From the NCBI GenBank assembly GCA_001689515.1, contig LUJR01000045.1:62001-126000 (forward strand): DNA of 64,000 nt, read 5' to 3'. Under the pieces are notes generated by a model, which saw only the letters and a list, made by a program, of their open reading frames with translations, did no database searches and was not told where the DNA came from. This DNA is from Bacteroidales bacterium M7. Lineage in GTDB: Bacteria; Bacteroidota; Bacteroidia; Bacteroidales; Muribaculaceae. Shown one piece after another: positions 16,683-25,167 of this stretch; within the stretch, counting starts at the first letter, position 1; each line of letters begins with the position of its first letter. A program made the position numbers and the translations under genes.

Positions 16683-18119
16683 ATGAAGCTTGAAATTGAT
16701 ATAAAGGATCGTCCAGAAATGCTCTTGGATGTTCTTCCTCTGGATGAAGATCCTCAGAATTGTTCTCAACCTAAATTTTCTCTGCAGGACATGTCTGCGG
16801 AGGGTGAACAAACGGACATATATCTGAAACTCACATTGATGGAAAACAATGTGTTTCGCATTGATTTTAAACATTCCGATGTTTCTGAAACAGAGCAGAC
16901 ACTCAAGGCAAAATTAGAAAATCTGGCTGACAAACTAATTAATTCATGGAGAGAAGGAATTAATCCTTTTGAGGAAGATGATGAAGAAAAGGCTATCAGT
17001 AATTTTAAACCTTATGATGTACGTAAAATTCGGATAGATACCAAAACATTTCCTCTTCGACAAATCAAGGACATGATTGTGGATGGGGATCTTGACCTTT
17101 CTCCAGACTTTCAAAGAAATTTTGTATGGGAACAGAAACGGCAGTCTCAACTCATTGAATCTGTGCTTCTTAGAATCCCTCTCCCAGTTTTTTATTTTTC
17201 GCAAGATGAGGATGGGACACTTCATGTTGTTGACGGTGTGCAACGCTTAACTTCCATATATAACTTCATGTCCGGAAAGACAAAACTTTCTAAACTGGAG
17301 TACCTAAGTGAGGTCGAAGGACTTTATTTCCCAGTCAAGGGAGCCAATGGTGAAGCTAGAGCAGCTGATAAAGTGCTTGACGAAAAATCTGTTCGCATCA
17401 TTAATCAAACACAGATTCTAGTCAATATCATTGATTCGGAATCTCCGTCTCAGGTCAAATATGATGTTTTCCGCCGCATTAACACTGGAGGTCGTCCCTT
17501 GAACCATCAAGAGATAAGGAATTGCATAGCTTCTACCTCCGTCAGAAATTTGTTGAATCACATGAGCCAGTCGGAGGAATTTCTTGAGGCGACGCAGAAT
17601 AAGGTGCCTGTCACTAGAATGGTTCCTGAAGAACTTGCTCTACGTTTCATAACGTTCAGAAGATTCTTGAGCAGCGAAGGTGGTTTGGACAACTATTCAT
17701 TATCAATGGAGGCTACACTTAATCAGACGGTAGATGACCTTTCAGTATCTCGAAATTTAGACATGAGCTGTTATCTAAATGATTTCCGAAATGCTATGAA
17801 GAATGCCGCTTATTTATTTGGCAAAGTTGCGTTCCGGAAAATAGACTTGAATTCGGCAAAACGTCGAGGTGGCAATGTACTTAATAAGGCGTTGTTCCTC
17901 TCCTGGAGTCTTGTGTTGGCAGATTTTGACCATGATAAGATTAGAAAAAGGTTTCATCCTGATGCTCTTGTTGAACCGCTAAGAAAACGAATAGCAGAGG
18001 ATTCTCATTATTCTTCTTCTATCTCCAACGGTACAAATGACAAAATTAATATTAAACGCGCTTATGAGACTGCACAGGATATTGTTCGACAAGTCTTGAA
18101 CCTAAATAAAACATTATAA
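16683..18119 (+). CDS. DUF262 (GmrSD N-terminal-like) protein
   Basis: A 478-residue soluble protein. The DUF262 core spans about residues 115-330: LSPDFQRNFVWEQKRQSQLI, then IPLPVFYF, then DGVQRLTSI with Asp184 to Arg188 (usual form DGQQR; the first Gln is replaced by Val), and FRRINTGGRPLNHQEIRN. DUF262 proteins share a ParB/Srx-like fold with NTPase or nuclease activity and occur in GmrSD-type restriction systems. The C-terminal DUF1524 HNH nuclease half of GmrSD is not evident. It is followed by an ATPase gene after 4 bp, in an AT-rich cassette with its own promoter. Likely one part of a three-gene defence system. Confidence 0.8.
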   Translation: MKLEIDIKDRPEMLLDVLPLDEDPQNCSQPKFSLQDMSAEGEQTDIYLKLTLMENNVFRIDFKHSDVSETEQTLKAKLENLADKLINSWREGINPFEEDDEEKAISNFKPYDVRKIRIDTKTFPLRQIKDMIVDGDLDLSPDFQRNFVWEQKRQSQLIESVLLRIPLPVFYFSQDEDGTLHVVDGVQRLTSIYNFMSGKTKLSKLEYLSEVEGLYFPVKGANGEARAADKVLDEKSVRIINQTQILVNIIDSESPSQVKYDVFRRINTGGRPLNHQEIRNCIASTSVRNLLNHMSQSEEFLEATQNKVPVTRMVPEELALRFITFRRFLSSEGGLDNYSLSMEATLNQTVDDLSVSRNLDMSCYLNDFRNAMKNAAYLFGKVAFRKIDLNSAKRRGGNVLNKALFLSWSLVLADFDHDKIRKRFHPDALVEPLRKRIAEDSHYSSSISNGTNDKINIKRAYETAQDIVRQVLNLNKTL

Positions 18120-18123
18120 AACC

Positions 18124-19239
18124 ATGTTTACACTGCAGATTGAAAATTATAAGTGTTTCAAAGAATCTCAGCCTGTTGCAATCAACGACCTCACAGTCCT
18201 CGCTGGTCAAAATAGTGTTGGGAAAAGTTCCATCATTCAATCTCTATTGTTACTGCATCTCGGAGTTCAATTGAAAGATGTGGGACAAATGTATGTCAAC
18301 AGTCCTGAATTGAGTCTTGAGCTTGGCACAGCATCTGAGCTTCCTAATATGGATTCTGGGTCAGAAAAATTCACGATAGGTCTCTATGACGATGATTCTG
18401 GAGCATCCAATGTTGTGGAATTTGAGGTGCCTGATGATGAAGATTTATGGTCCAGTTTAATTATAAAGGCTTTATATCTAGAGGGTGAAACAGAAGAAGG
18501 AATTGAAGCCTTATCTCGACAAGAGTTCTATTATCTTGCATCGGAAAGACTTGGACCAAGAATTTCCACAACAATGGGAAATCTTCTATTTCGCAACACT
18601 GGCTGTAGAGGAGAGTTCTCTGCTCAGGTGCTTGGAGAAAGGGAAGGGCGAATTAAGGTTGAGAAATTGAGACTTTATCCGGGAACCACAAATCCAAATC
18701 TTGAAGCTCAAGTTAACTATTGGTTGAATAGCATCATTCCCGGTACTACAGTAACAACAATAAACAATCGTTCCTCTTTGCAGCAGCAAATAGTAATGAG
18801 ACGCGGGAACACAAATGTGAAGGCAACAAATGTGGGATTTGGCATCAGTTATATTCTTCCGGTTATCATTACATGTCTGATAGGACGCAAGGGGAGTTTT
18901 GTGTTGATTGACACTCCAGAGGCGCACCTGCATCCCACAGCTCAGACCGCACTTGGCGAGTTTATTGCCAGAATGTCTATGACTGGACTCCGAATAGTGG
19001 TCGAGACTCATAGCGAGCATGTGATTGACGGCATGAAACTTTATGCCAGCGAATTCAAAGAAAATCGTGGGCGCATTTCAATTAATTTCCTTTCTTCGAC
19101 CGAAGATGGCGTTCTCGTAGTTAAGACAATAAATTTTACGGAAGATTTCAAGTATGATGCCTATCCCCGAGGTTTCATGGATCAGTCTGTAAGAGATTTT
19201 CACAGACAGCGAGAGATTCTGCAAAATCAAGTATTATGA
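18124..19239 (+). CDS. DUF3696-like AAA/ABC-type ATPase
   Basis: A 371-residue ATPase of the SMC/OLD-like class. Walker A is GQNSVGKSS (Lys34). The C-terminal part carries a Walker B (FVLIDTPEAHLHPTAQ) and a switch histidine segment (VVETHSEHVIDGM), typical of DUF3696/AAA_21 proteins. No TOPRIM nuclease domain follows, unlike OLD proteins. The middle about 130-230 is variable. Its stop codon overlaps the start of the next gene (ATGA), indicating translational coupling. In defence systems such ATPases sense or regulate a partner effector; that role here is inference. Confidence 0.8.
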   Translation: MFTLQIENYKCFKESQPVAINDLTVLAGQNSVGKSSIIQSLLLLHLGVQLKDVGQMYVNSPELSLELGTASELPNMDSGSEKFTIGLYDDDSGASNVVEFEVPDDEDLWSSLIIKALYLEGETEEGIEALSRQEFYYLASERLGPRISTTMGNLLFRNTGCRGEFSAQVLGEREGRIKVEKLRLYPGTTNPNLEAQVNYWLNSIIPGTTVTTINNRSSLQQQIVMRRGNTNVKATNVGFGISYILPVIITCLIGRKGSFVLIDTPEAHLHPTAQTALGEFIARMSMTGLRIVVETHSEHVIDGMKLYASEFKENRGRISINFLSSTEDGVLVVKTINFTEDFKYDAYPRGFMDQSVRDFHRQREILQNQVL

Positions 19240-20054
19240 ATCAATATCGATTTTATATCGATTCTGACTCATTTCAAAATTCAGAAATGTCTCAGATTTA
19301 TAATTATCTGATAGATTTATCTTGGATGATGAGTCAGGCTTTGGATGACATTCCAGAAGAATTCATTCATACAAATAGCAACACTCTGCTGGCTGGTCAT
19401 GACAAAAATGGATTAGATATTGCTCAGGAATTCTGGCAATCTACTGATCTGCAACTTCAGATTGTATATATCTCTATTGCAGGAAAGATAGTGGAATGTC
19501 CCACAGGGCATATCATATCCTCCATAGAGACAATGGATAAAATCTATGCAGATTCCCATAACGCATTTACAGGTCCCTTTTTTTATCATACGACCGAGCG
19601 GCATATAACCACTAGGACGCAATATCTGGATTTCAAGGCTGCGCATCCAATAGATTTGGGCAGTTCGTGGAGTCGAAGGCATAGGATTTGTCCACGTGTG
19701 AAATTTCTCAAAGACGCTGAATCAGAAATTGAGAAATTTCCAGCGTTTTGGGACAATGTGATGCGCAGAGCTGAAAGGCTTAATCATTTTGCTGATAATT
19801 ATTGGACAGGGGAATTCTCTCATATTGAATTCAAGGATTGTGAGAATTTGGATCTTGCGGATGAAGGAAATACAGTAAAAACGGATCCAGAATGTATAAG
19901 GCAACGTTTGGCTCAAATTCCTGGAGAAGGATCGAGGTCGGCATTCCTTCATTTTAAGATAGGGGCGAAAAGGATGAATGTTTTTCCAGACAACAAAAAT
20001 AAAATATTTTATATCACCTATTTTGGGAAGCATCTTAAAACCAAAAAATTCTAA
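19236..20054 (+). CDS. third protein of the DUF262/DUF3696 cassette, unknown
   Basis: A 272-residue soluble protein that I do not recognise. Visible features: an acidic N-terminal half, a histidine-bearing stretch (YHTTERHITTRTQYLDF), a motif SSWSRRHRICPRVKFL around residue 145, and a C-terminal segment IGAKRMNVFPDNKNKIFYI then YFGKHLKTKKF that resembles the basic end of small nuclease or toxin folds but lacks a named motif. The ATGA overlap with the ATPase gene makes it an obligate cassette member. It is the likely specificity or effector component; no function is assigned. Confidence 0.65.
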   Translation: MNQYRFYIDSDSFQNSEMSQIYNYLIDLSWMMSQALDDIPEEFIHTNSNTLLAGHDKNGLDIAQEFWQSTDLQLQIVYISIAGKIVECPTGHIISSIETMDKIYADSHNAFTGPFFYHTTERHITTRTQYLDFKAAHPIDLGSSWSRRHRICPRVKFLKDAESEIEKFPAFWDNVMRRAERLNHFADNYWTGEFSHIEFKDCENLDLADEGNTVKTDPECIRQRLAQIPGEGSRSAFLHFKIGAKRMNVFPDNKNKIFYITYFGKHLKTKKF

Positions 20055-20292
20055 AAGCAATCTCCTAATTGCTCACATCAAATGGTTTATATATAAAGCC
20101 TCCATTTTGTATATTTTAAGGCTTGATATTTATTTGGACGGTAATATTCTCCATTAGTGTTTTATCCTCTCAAAGGGCAAAAATGTTTGTAGCTTGCTTA
20201 AAAAGCGTTAACTAAATCGCTGATAATCAATCTTGATGCTGATCTTCAATGATGACAAATACTAAGACTTGAAAATACACATAAAATTTCCA

Positions 20293-20334
20293 CCAGCATA
20301 TGAACTAAAATGATTTGTTCGTATGGCTGGCGTT
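20293..20334. repeat. hairpin repeat, right copy flanking the DUF262 cassette
   Basis: CCAGCATATGAACTAAAATG then ATTTGTTCGTATGGCTGGCG. Direct copy of 16483-16525; it lies 238 bp after the last cassette gene. The 20055-20292 stretch before it shows no gene or motif. Confidence 0.85.
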
Positions 20335-20411
20335 ATGTTAAGAGGTTAGGCTAAATCTGAGAATTGAACAGATTTTGAATGACATTTTATTAAAGTTTCA
20401 AAAATTAGTGC

Positions 20412-20419
20412 TAATTTTG
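20412..20419 (+). promoter_or_regulatory. -7 box of a possible RNA gene
   Basis: TAATTTTG matches the -7 consensus; no ideal TTG lies upstream. No coding frame begins within the next 300 bases. Confidence 0.4.
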
Positions 20420-20423
20420 TGAT

Positions 20424-20737
20424 GCAGACCACGATGCAGAGACCTTGGTTTGGGTTGAGGCGGGAGGGGCTGTAAGTACATAATAAAAAGCGTTTACTTG
20501 ACGCTCTTTCTTGACTATCAGAAATCTGGAAAATTTCAATCGCAGTCAGGGAGGGGACAGAGTGGACGCCTTATGTGGATATGACTGTATGCCAATTGGG
20601 TTGCCACGTGAGTGTCATAGTCCTGTTGGCTATCCATATTCCGCGTGAGGTCTCTGCCTGTCCGTTCTACTGCGATGGGCATTCCAGAGCCTCTGATAGT
20701 GAGAACGGACAGAAAGTACGGCTCTCACGCTTTTTTT
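20424..20737 (+). ncRNA. candidate structured non-coding RNA
   Basis: A transcript of about 310 bases would run from the -7 box at 20412 to a T7 tract at 20731. Its 3' end folds into a long hairpin: GCGTGAG (20643) pairs with CTCACGC (20724-20730), and the 11-bp CTGTCCGTTCT (20661-20671) pairs perfectly with AGAACGGACAG (20702-20712). Smaller hairpins lie upstream (AGCGTttacttgACGCT near 20488). No convincing ORF is present. Signatures of RNase P, tmRNA and SRP RNA were looked for by eye and not found. The 3' hairpin plus T tract is the firm part; the 5' end is uncertain. Could also be the terminator and leader of neighbouring genes. Confidence 0.5.
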
Positions 20738-20787
20738 GTAAACCAATCTAATGCTAATAAGTGAGCCTATTGGCATAAGCATGCGAA

Positions 20788-21489
20788 GTGAAGAATTTAT
20801 TTTTAAAAGTTTTCTTTTGTATCTCGTTGATTTTTAGCACGAGCCAGATTTCACATTGCCAAGATGGGGAGTTATCAGACTATTTTTATCCTTGGACAAC
20901 TTTTACATATGTTTGTACCCCTGATTCTCAGAGTGGCAACTCTTATATCACGCGGTCCTACAATATGTCGAAGAGAAATACACTGACGCAAAAAACGGAT
21001 GTCTGGCAAGGTTTGCAGTCAGCCCCGATGTCAGAGACATTATACTATGTGCGTAAAAGTAACTATCCAATAAGAAAAGCCATTGTAAGTTACAGCCAGA
21101 TAGAGGTAAATCCTTTTATTGGGAAGCAGATGTATAAAGACCGCATCCTGATGTTTGTGTTGCCAGACAAGGATGGAAAAGAAGTCTCATGGGAAGAATC
21201 AAGAAAGGGAGAGAAGTATTCTTGTACTGCTCGGTTTGCGTATGTTTCTTTTTATTATGAAAAACAGAAAATTTATCGTAAAGCAGTAAAAATGACTAGA
21301 ACCACACAGCTTGAAAATGGAGAAAAAGTGGTGGAATGGTCTTATTGGGTTCCCAAATTAAGCAGGTTGGCAACCTTTGGTAGATGGGGTGACGATGATA
21401 AGGTCTCTCTATTGGAATTTTCTCTGATGTTGGATCCTGATTCAACTATTGAGGAGGTGACCATCCATGAATATATACAAAACAAATAG
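20788..21489 (+). CDS. exported protein, unknown
   Basis: A 233-residue protein with a clear signal peptide (KNLFLKVFFCISLIFSTSQISHC, cleavage near residue 23-25; a cysteine there might also make it a lipoprotein, though the lipobox is poor). The mature part is rich in aromatic residues and beta-prone. No known domain is recognised. It is AT-rich like its neighbours and lies 50 bp after the candidate RNA. A membrane-anchored deiminase-like gene follows after 48 bp. Confidence 0.6.
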   Translation: MKNLFLKVFFCISLIFSTSQISHCQDGELSDYFYPWTTFTYVCTPDSQSGNSYITRSYNMSKRNTLTQKTDVWQGLQSAPMSETLYYVRKSNYPIRKAIVSYSQIEVNPFIGKQMYKDRILMFVLPDKDGKEVSWEESRKGEKYSCTARFAYVSFYYEKQKIYRKAVKMTRTTQLENGEKVVEWSYWVPKLSRLATFGRWGDDDKVSLLEFSLMLDPDSTIEEVTIHEYIQNK

Positions 21490-21537
21490 AAAGTTAATCC
21501 GATCTCGTATGCGGTTGGCTCAAAATGTTTGCTTGAA

Positions 21538-22755
21538 ATGGATATTGAATCAATAATAGGCTTGGTTGCAGGAATATTCGGAATAGCGACTGGTGTAGTA
21601 TGGCTTGTTGGTGAAACTAAAAATAAGATGAAATCCGCCTCCGCGGGTCATCTATTTAAAGAGCTTACCAACAGAGAGCTATCTGATGCCAGACGTAAAG
21701 ATATTCTCAAGCGCCTGAATAAGACATCAATTATAGCGGGGCGCATCACGAATGGCTATATCAGTAAATTTCAATTAAATAGCAGAGGTAAGGAGAAACT
21801 CTTTTTGGATCTATGTGTGCAGAACAATATTGAACCGACTGGTGATCTATGTCGAGAATTGCTGAATGTAAATGCACCAGCGTTGCAGAAAAGATATGAG
21901 GAAAATAAAGCACAGATTATTCGGAATAATCTTGAAAATATCAAGCCTGTGATTAATGTGAAACAAACGGTATATTTTTCTCAGCATCTGACTGCATACA
22001 AATGTTGGAATAATATAAAGCAAGCACTTGACGCGAACGGCGTTGCATACGGTCTGCTTCCCAACACAAAAGATATATGGGTGAGGGATTTTATGCCCGC
22101 GTATGTTAACGGGAAATACGTTGCTTATAAGTACAATCCTGATTATCTTCAAGACAACAGGGAATACATAACAGATGACATATCGGATGTATTTAATTTT
22201 TCTGATGATTCTGTTGTGGAAACGGGGCTGATTCTTGACGGCGGCAATATAATAACCTGCGGCAACAAAGTCATTATGACTGAAAAGATCTTTGTGGAGA
22301 ATCCCGGGTATACCAGAGAACAATTGATTCAAAAAATTGAAATGGACTTCTCAGCAAAATTGATTATCATACCTTGGGACAGGGAAGAGATATATGGTCA
22401 TGCCGATGGAATGGTGCGCTGTGTATCGGCAGATCATGTACTGATTAATAATTACAAGGATATAGACCCTGAGCTATATGACAGATTGCTTGAGGCTCTG
22501 TCGCCTCATTTTTCAAAAATCTCGGAGCTTGAATACGGTAAAGCTGCGCGCAGTCAGAGCTGGGCGCACCTCAACTATCTTCAGGTAGGTGACCTGATAT
22601 TTGTCCCTCAATTGAGAATATCAAGCGATCAGCTCGCAATAGGGCGGCTCTCAGAGGTGTTTGCGGGTTCGACCATCGTTCCTGTTGAAGTAAACAGTAT
22701 TGTAAGAAAAGGTGGCGCCCTCAATTGCGTGTCGTGGAATCATTTTGAAATATAA
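21538..22755 (+). CDS. membrane-anchored agmatine/peptidyl-arginine deiminase-like protein
   Basis: About 405 residues from the ATG at 21538 (a TTG three codons earlier is less likely). Residues 1-25 form one transmembrane segment (IIGLVAGIFGIATGVVWLVG); about 110 residues of charged helical sequence follow; the rest is a guanidino-modifying enzyme domain of the PAD_porph type. Family motifs are visible: NTKDIWVRDFMP, LDGGNI, GHADGMVRC and, at the C-terminus, GGALNCVSW with the catalytic cysteine. Known members hydrolyse agmatine or peptidyl-arginine to citrulline-type products. The membrane anchor and long N-terminal extension are unusual for agmatine deiminases, which are soluble and carry no such addition. 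A small membrane protein gene follows at 11 bp. Confidence 0.8.
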   Translation: MDIESIIGLVAGIFGIATGVVWLVGETKNKMKSASAGHLFKELTNRELSDARRKDILKRLNKTSIIAGRITNGYISKFQLNSRGKEKLFLDLCVQNNIEPTGDLCRELLNVNAPALQKRYEENKAQIIRNNLENIKPVINVKQTVYFSQHLTAYKCWNNIKQALDANGVAYGLLPNTKDIWVRDFMPAYVNGKYVAYKYNPDYLQDNREYITDDISDVFNFSDDSVVETGLILDGGNIITCGNKVIMTEKIFVENPGYTREQLIQKIEMDFSAKLIIIPWDREEIYGHADGMVRCVSADHVLINNYKDIDPELYDRLLEALSPHFSKISELEYGKAARSQSWAHLNYLQVGDLIFVPQLRISSDQLAIGRLSEVFAGSTIVPVEVNSIVRKGGALNCVSWNHFEI

Positions 22756-22766
22756 ATATAGAACAA

Positions 22767-23006
22767 ATGGAAGCTACATTTAATTTTATCATTTTCTGTG
22801 TTATTTTTATTCTTGTTATCTCCTTTGTCGGCTATCTTATGGTTCGGCCGATAATTCTATGGTACTTTAAAATCAACACTCTGATTTCAACGATGGCAGA
22901 GAGTAATTCTTTGCTGCGTGAAATCAGAGATGAACTGAAAAACGGACATCAGCCTTATTCATCTCACACACCTCAAAACGATTATAGCGAATACATGCCC
23001 AAATAA
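22767..23006 (+). CDS. small single-pass membrane protein, unknown
   Basis: 79 residues: one long hydrophobic helix (residues about 6-32, FIIFCVIFILVISFVGYLMV), then a helical segment with LISTMAESNSLLREIRDELKNG and a polar tail. No family is recognised. The 11-bp spacing makes it a likely operon partner of the deiminase-like protein. The 250 bp after it hold a hairpin at 23183-23221 but no gene. Confidence 0.6.
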   Translation: MEATFNFIIFCVIFILVISFVGYLMVRPIILWYFKINTLISTMAESNSLLREIRDELKNGHQPYSSHTPQNDYSEYMPK

Positions 23007-23182
23007 AACAGTGTAAGGGATACCGATGGCTTTGATGCCAGTGTCTGATTGATGTAGGACTCACATGCTGTCTATGACTGATGTGAGGACAGGGTGGTGT
23101 CATGTCGCGTTGGCGGGGGTGGGAGATGGGCTGCCGAACAAAAATGCCGAGCAGATGTTATGCTTAAAATCAGATTTCAGGA

Positions 23183-23221
23183 CAACAGAAAGTCGTGTTT
23201 TCTTGACTTTCTATTGTTTAC
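23183..23221. terminator. hairpin between the accessory genes and the GH13 gene
   Basis: ACAGAAAGTC and GACTTTCTATTGT form a stem around GTGTTTTCTT. It could terminate the accessory transcript; the T tract is weak. Confidence 0.4.
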
Positions 23222-23256
23222 CGGACTCATATTTATTGTTAAAAAATATCTGACAC

Positions 23257-24642
23257 ATGGCTAAGAATCAAGACACGGTATGTGACGATTGGAGATCCCT
23301 AACTGTATATCAGGTGATGATCGGTTCGTTTCTCCATAATACTGAAGGGGCTGAGGGTTATGACAGCCTGTGGGGTCCTGACGGAGAGAGGAAAAACGGG
23401 AATATCAGAGGCGTGATAGATGCTCTCGATCATATGGTGCGCATCGGTGCCACTGCTTTGTGGCTCACTCCGATATTTGACAGCACGGATGCCTTGGGCG
23501 GAGAGAAACTCCAGGCTACAGGCTATTTTGCCAAAGACTACTTCAAGATTGACCCTCACTTCGGTACTGAGGATGATTTGAGGGAACTGGTCAACAAAGC
23601 TCATGAAAGAGGGCTGTATGTGTTTCTTGACGGTGTTTTCGGGCATCATGGTGGTGTTGACAAGCCATCGCCGTCAGGTTATGAGATAGATTCTACTCCT
23701 GCGTTAAGCGAACGCGGAGAAGAAGGCGGAGAGGGGAATGTTAAGTATCCCGAATCGCTCGACTACTTTAAGGAGGTGGCTACATACTGGATTGACAAAT
23801 TTGAAATTGACGGGTGGCGCTTCGACCAGGCATACCAGCTGTGTCAGGACGGACATAATTACTGGTGCGAGATATCCGCAGCTGTAAGGGAGTTGTGTGA
23901 GAAGAGAAAAAGCGAAGGGAAGAAATGGGGTGTGCTGGGATATATGGTCGGTGAGGACTGGAGCGATGCCGGGGGCATCAGCAGCCGGATTTTCCGCGAT
24001 GGAGGGCTCAAGAGCGCATTTGACTTCGACGGCAAGCAGCTTATAAGCGGAGCCATGGACGGTCAGGGCTACGGAGGACTTGACAACGGCTGGGACGATG
24101 TTATAAGGGTGTATTCATCGCCTTCCGAGCGTGGCTATTACCCTGATGACGTGTTACCTAACCTGTTTTTAAGCAATCATGATGGAGTGAGGGTCGGTGA
24201 CAATTTCTATGATGACGGTGACGAAATCAATCTTATGACGAGGTTTGCCATTCTGGCAGGCTATCCCGGTCCTGTCACACTTTATTACGGAGACGAGTTC
24301 GCCGACTTGTCGCGCAACTGTGACGGCAGCCAGCCTGACAATGCTTCCAGAACTTCAGGGCATCTCAAGGCTGAAGATGACCGTGAACGCCGGTTGTTCA
24401 ATTACGTTTGCGATGTCATGAATTTCCGCCGTGATAATCCTGCGATGTGGCGCGGTCGCAATGAATTTGACCGTTACCGCAAGGATGATGCCGAGATACT
24501 TGTCGTCGTCAAGACTGACGATGAGACCGGTAACAAGGTCGCAATGATATTCTCTGACAGGGATGCCGAAGTGGCACTTCCCGGTGAAGAAGAGCTCCGC
24601 AAAGTCAAGGGCTATGTTCCCGAACTGATCAAACTTTCCTGA
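23257..24642 (+). CDS. cytoplasmic GH13 alpha-amylase family glycoside hydrolase
   Basis: A 461-residue protein without signal peptide. The (beta/alpha)8 barrel motifs of GH13 are visible: VFLDGVFGHHG (region I), DGWRFDQ with nucleophile Asp190 (region II), MVGEDW with the acid/base Glu233 (region III) and LSNHD with Asp309 (region IV). A small beta-domain ends the protein. It hydrolyses or rearranges alpha-glucans or short oligosaccharides; the exact specificity cannot be read here. It stands alone, with no SusC/D or phosphorylase neighbours, so it may act on imported oligosaccharides or glycogen. GC content is higher than in the accessory genes upstream. Confidence 0.88.
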   Translation: MAKNQDTVCDDWRSLTVYQVMIGSFLHNTEGAEGYDSLWGPDGERKNGNIRGVIDALDHMVRIGATALWLTPIFDSTDALGGEKLQATGYFAKDYFKIDPHFGTEDDLRELVNKAHERGLYVFLDGVFGHHGGVDKPSPSGYEIDSTPALSERGEEGGEGNVKYPESLDYFKEVATYWIDKFEIDGWRFDQAYQLCQDGHNYWCEISAAVRELCEKRKSEGKKWGVLGYMVGEDWSDAGGISSRIFRDGGLKSAFDFDGKQLISGAMDGQGYGGLDNGWDDVIRVYSSPSERGYYPDDVLPNLFLSNHDGVRVGDNFYDDGDEINLMTRFAILAGYPGPVTLYYGDEFADLSRNCDGSQPDNASRTSGHLKAEDDRERRLFNYVCDVMNFRRDNPAMWRGRNEFDRYRKDDAEILVVVKTDDETGNKVAMIFSDRDAEVALPGEEELRKVKGYVPELIKLS

Positions 24643-24717
24643 TCAGTCGCATCTTGACAAATCCCCGCAGGAGCTGTGCGCCACCTACAGTGGCGGAAAC
24701 CGCTGGCGTGACAGTAA

Positions 24718-24756
24718 CATTGGTCATACATGCCTAAACGGCTTGTATGACCAATG
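24718..24756. terminator. hairpin after the GH13 gene
   Basis: CATTGGTCATACA and TGTATGACCAATG form a perfect 13-bp stem with a loop containing a further GCC/GGC pairing. No clear T tract follows, so it is a possible terminator or another small palindrome. Confidence 0.5.
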
Positions 24757-24817
24757 CCTAATATATGCGATCCCGCTGGGGTCGTATTGTGTCATCTATG
24801 CTTAAATGAACAGCATT

Positions 24818-25057
24818 GGGTCGCGACCCTACTGCCGGTCAATCTTTTACTGCATATGGCTGACAAAATGAGATTGCCTCAATTGCTATGCTAAAACACT
24901 GTATAACTCTTGTAGGGACATGCCGTGGCATGTCTGCTTTCAGCAGCACTCGCAAATGCAACGCCTGATGGGCGGACATGCCACGGCATGTCCCTACACT
25001 ATTACGATTTTCTTACATGACCCAATTATGATTGACCAGTAGAAGTCGCGACCCTAC
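24818..25057. repeat. composite nested palindromic element, copy 2
   Basis: Outer arms 24818-24844 (GGGTCGCGACCCTACTGCCG then GTCAATC) and 25030-25057 (GATTGACCAGTAGAAGTCGC then GACCCTAC) are inverted. Inside is the head-to-head palindromic repeat pair 24911-24998. Same architecture and similar total length (about 240-250 bp) as 2862-3110. It fills most of the 525-bp gap before the ECF sigma gene. Confidence 0.85.
24911..24998. repeat. paired palindromic repeat (inner part of composite copy 2)
   Basis: TGTAGGGACATGCCGTGGCA...TGTC and GGGCGGACATGCCACGGCAT...GTCCCTACA, head to head, centred in the composite element at 24818-25057. Confidence 0.9.
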
Positions 25058-25167
25058 ATCTAAAACTGCAAATTTGTGTGGTGGTTTAGTGATTTTTAAC
25101 GGTTGGGGGTCGTCGGAGGTAGGGGGTGGTGCGTCTTATTTGGTAGAAGCATCAATGACAGGACTGT

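Noticed and set aside
20424..20737. RNase P RNA, tmRNA or SRP RNA
   Set aside because: The conserved blocks of each (for example the GAAAGTCCGGGC-type block of RNase P, or a CCA-ended tRNA-like domain) were not seen. 6S RNA cannot be excluded by eye.
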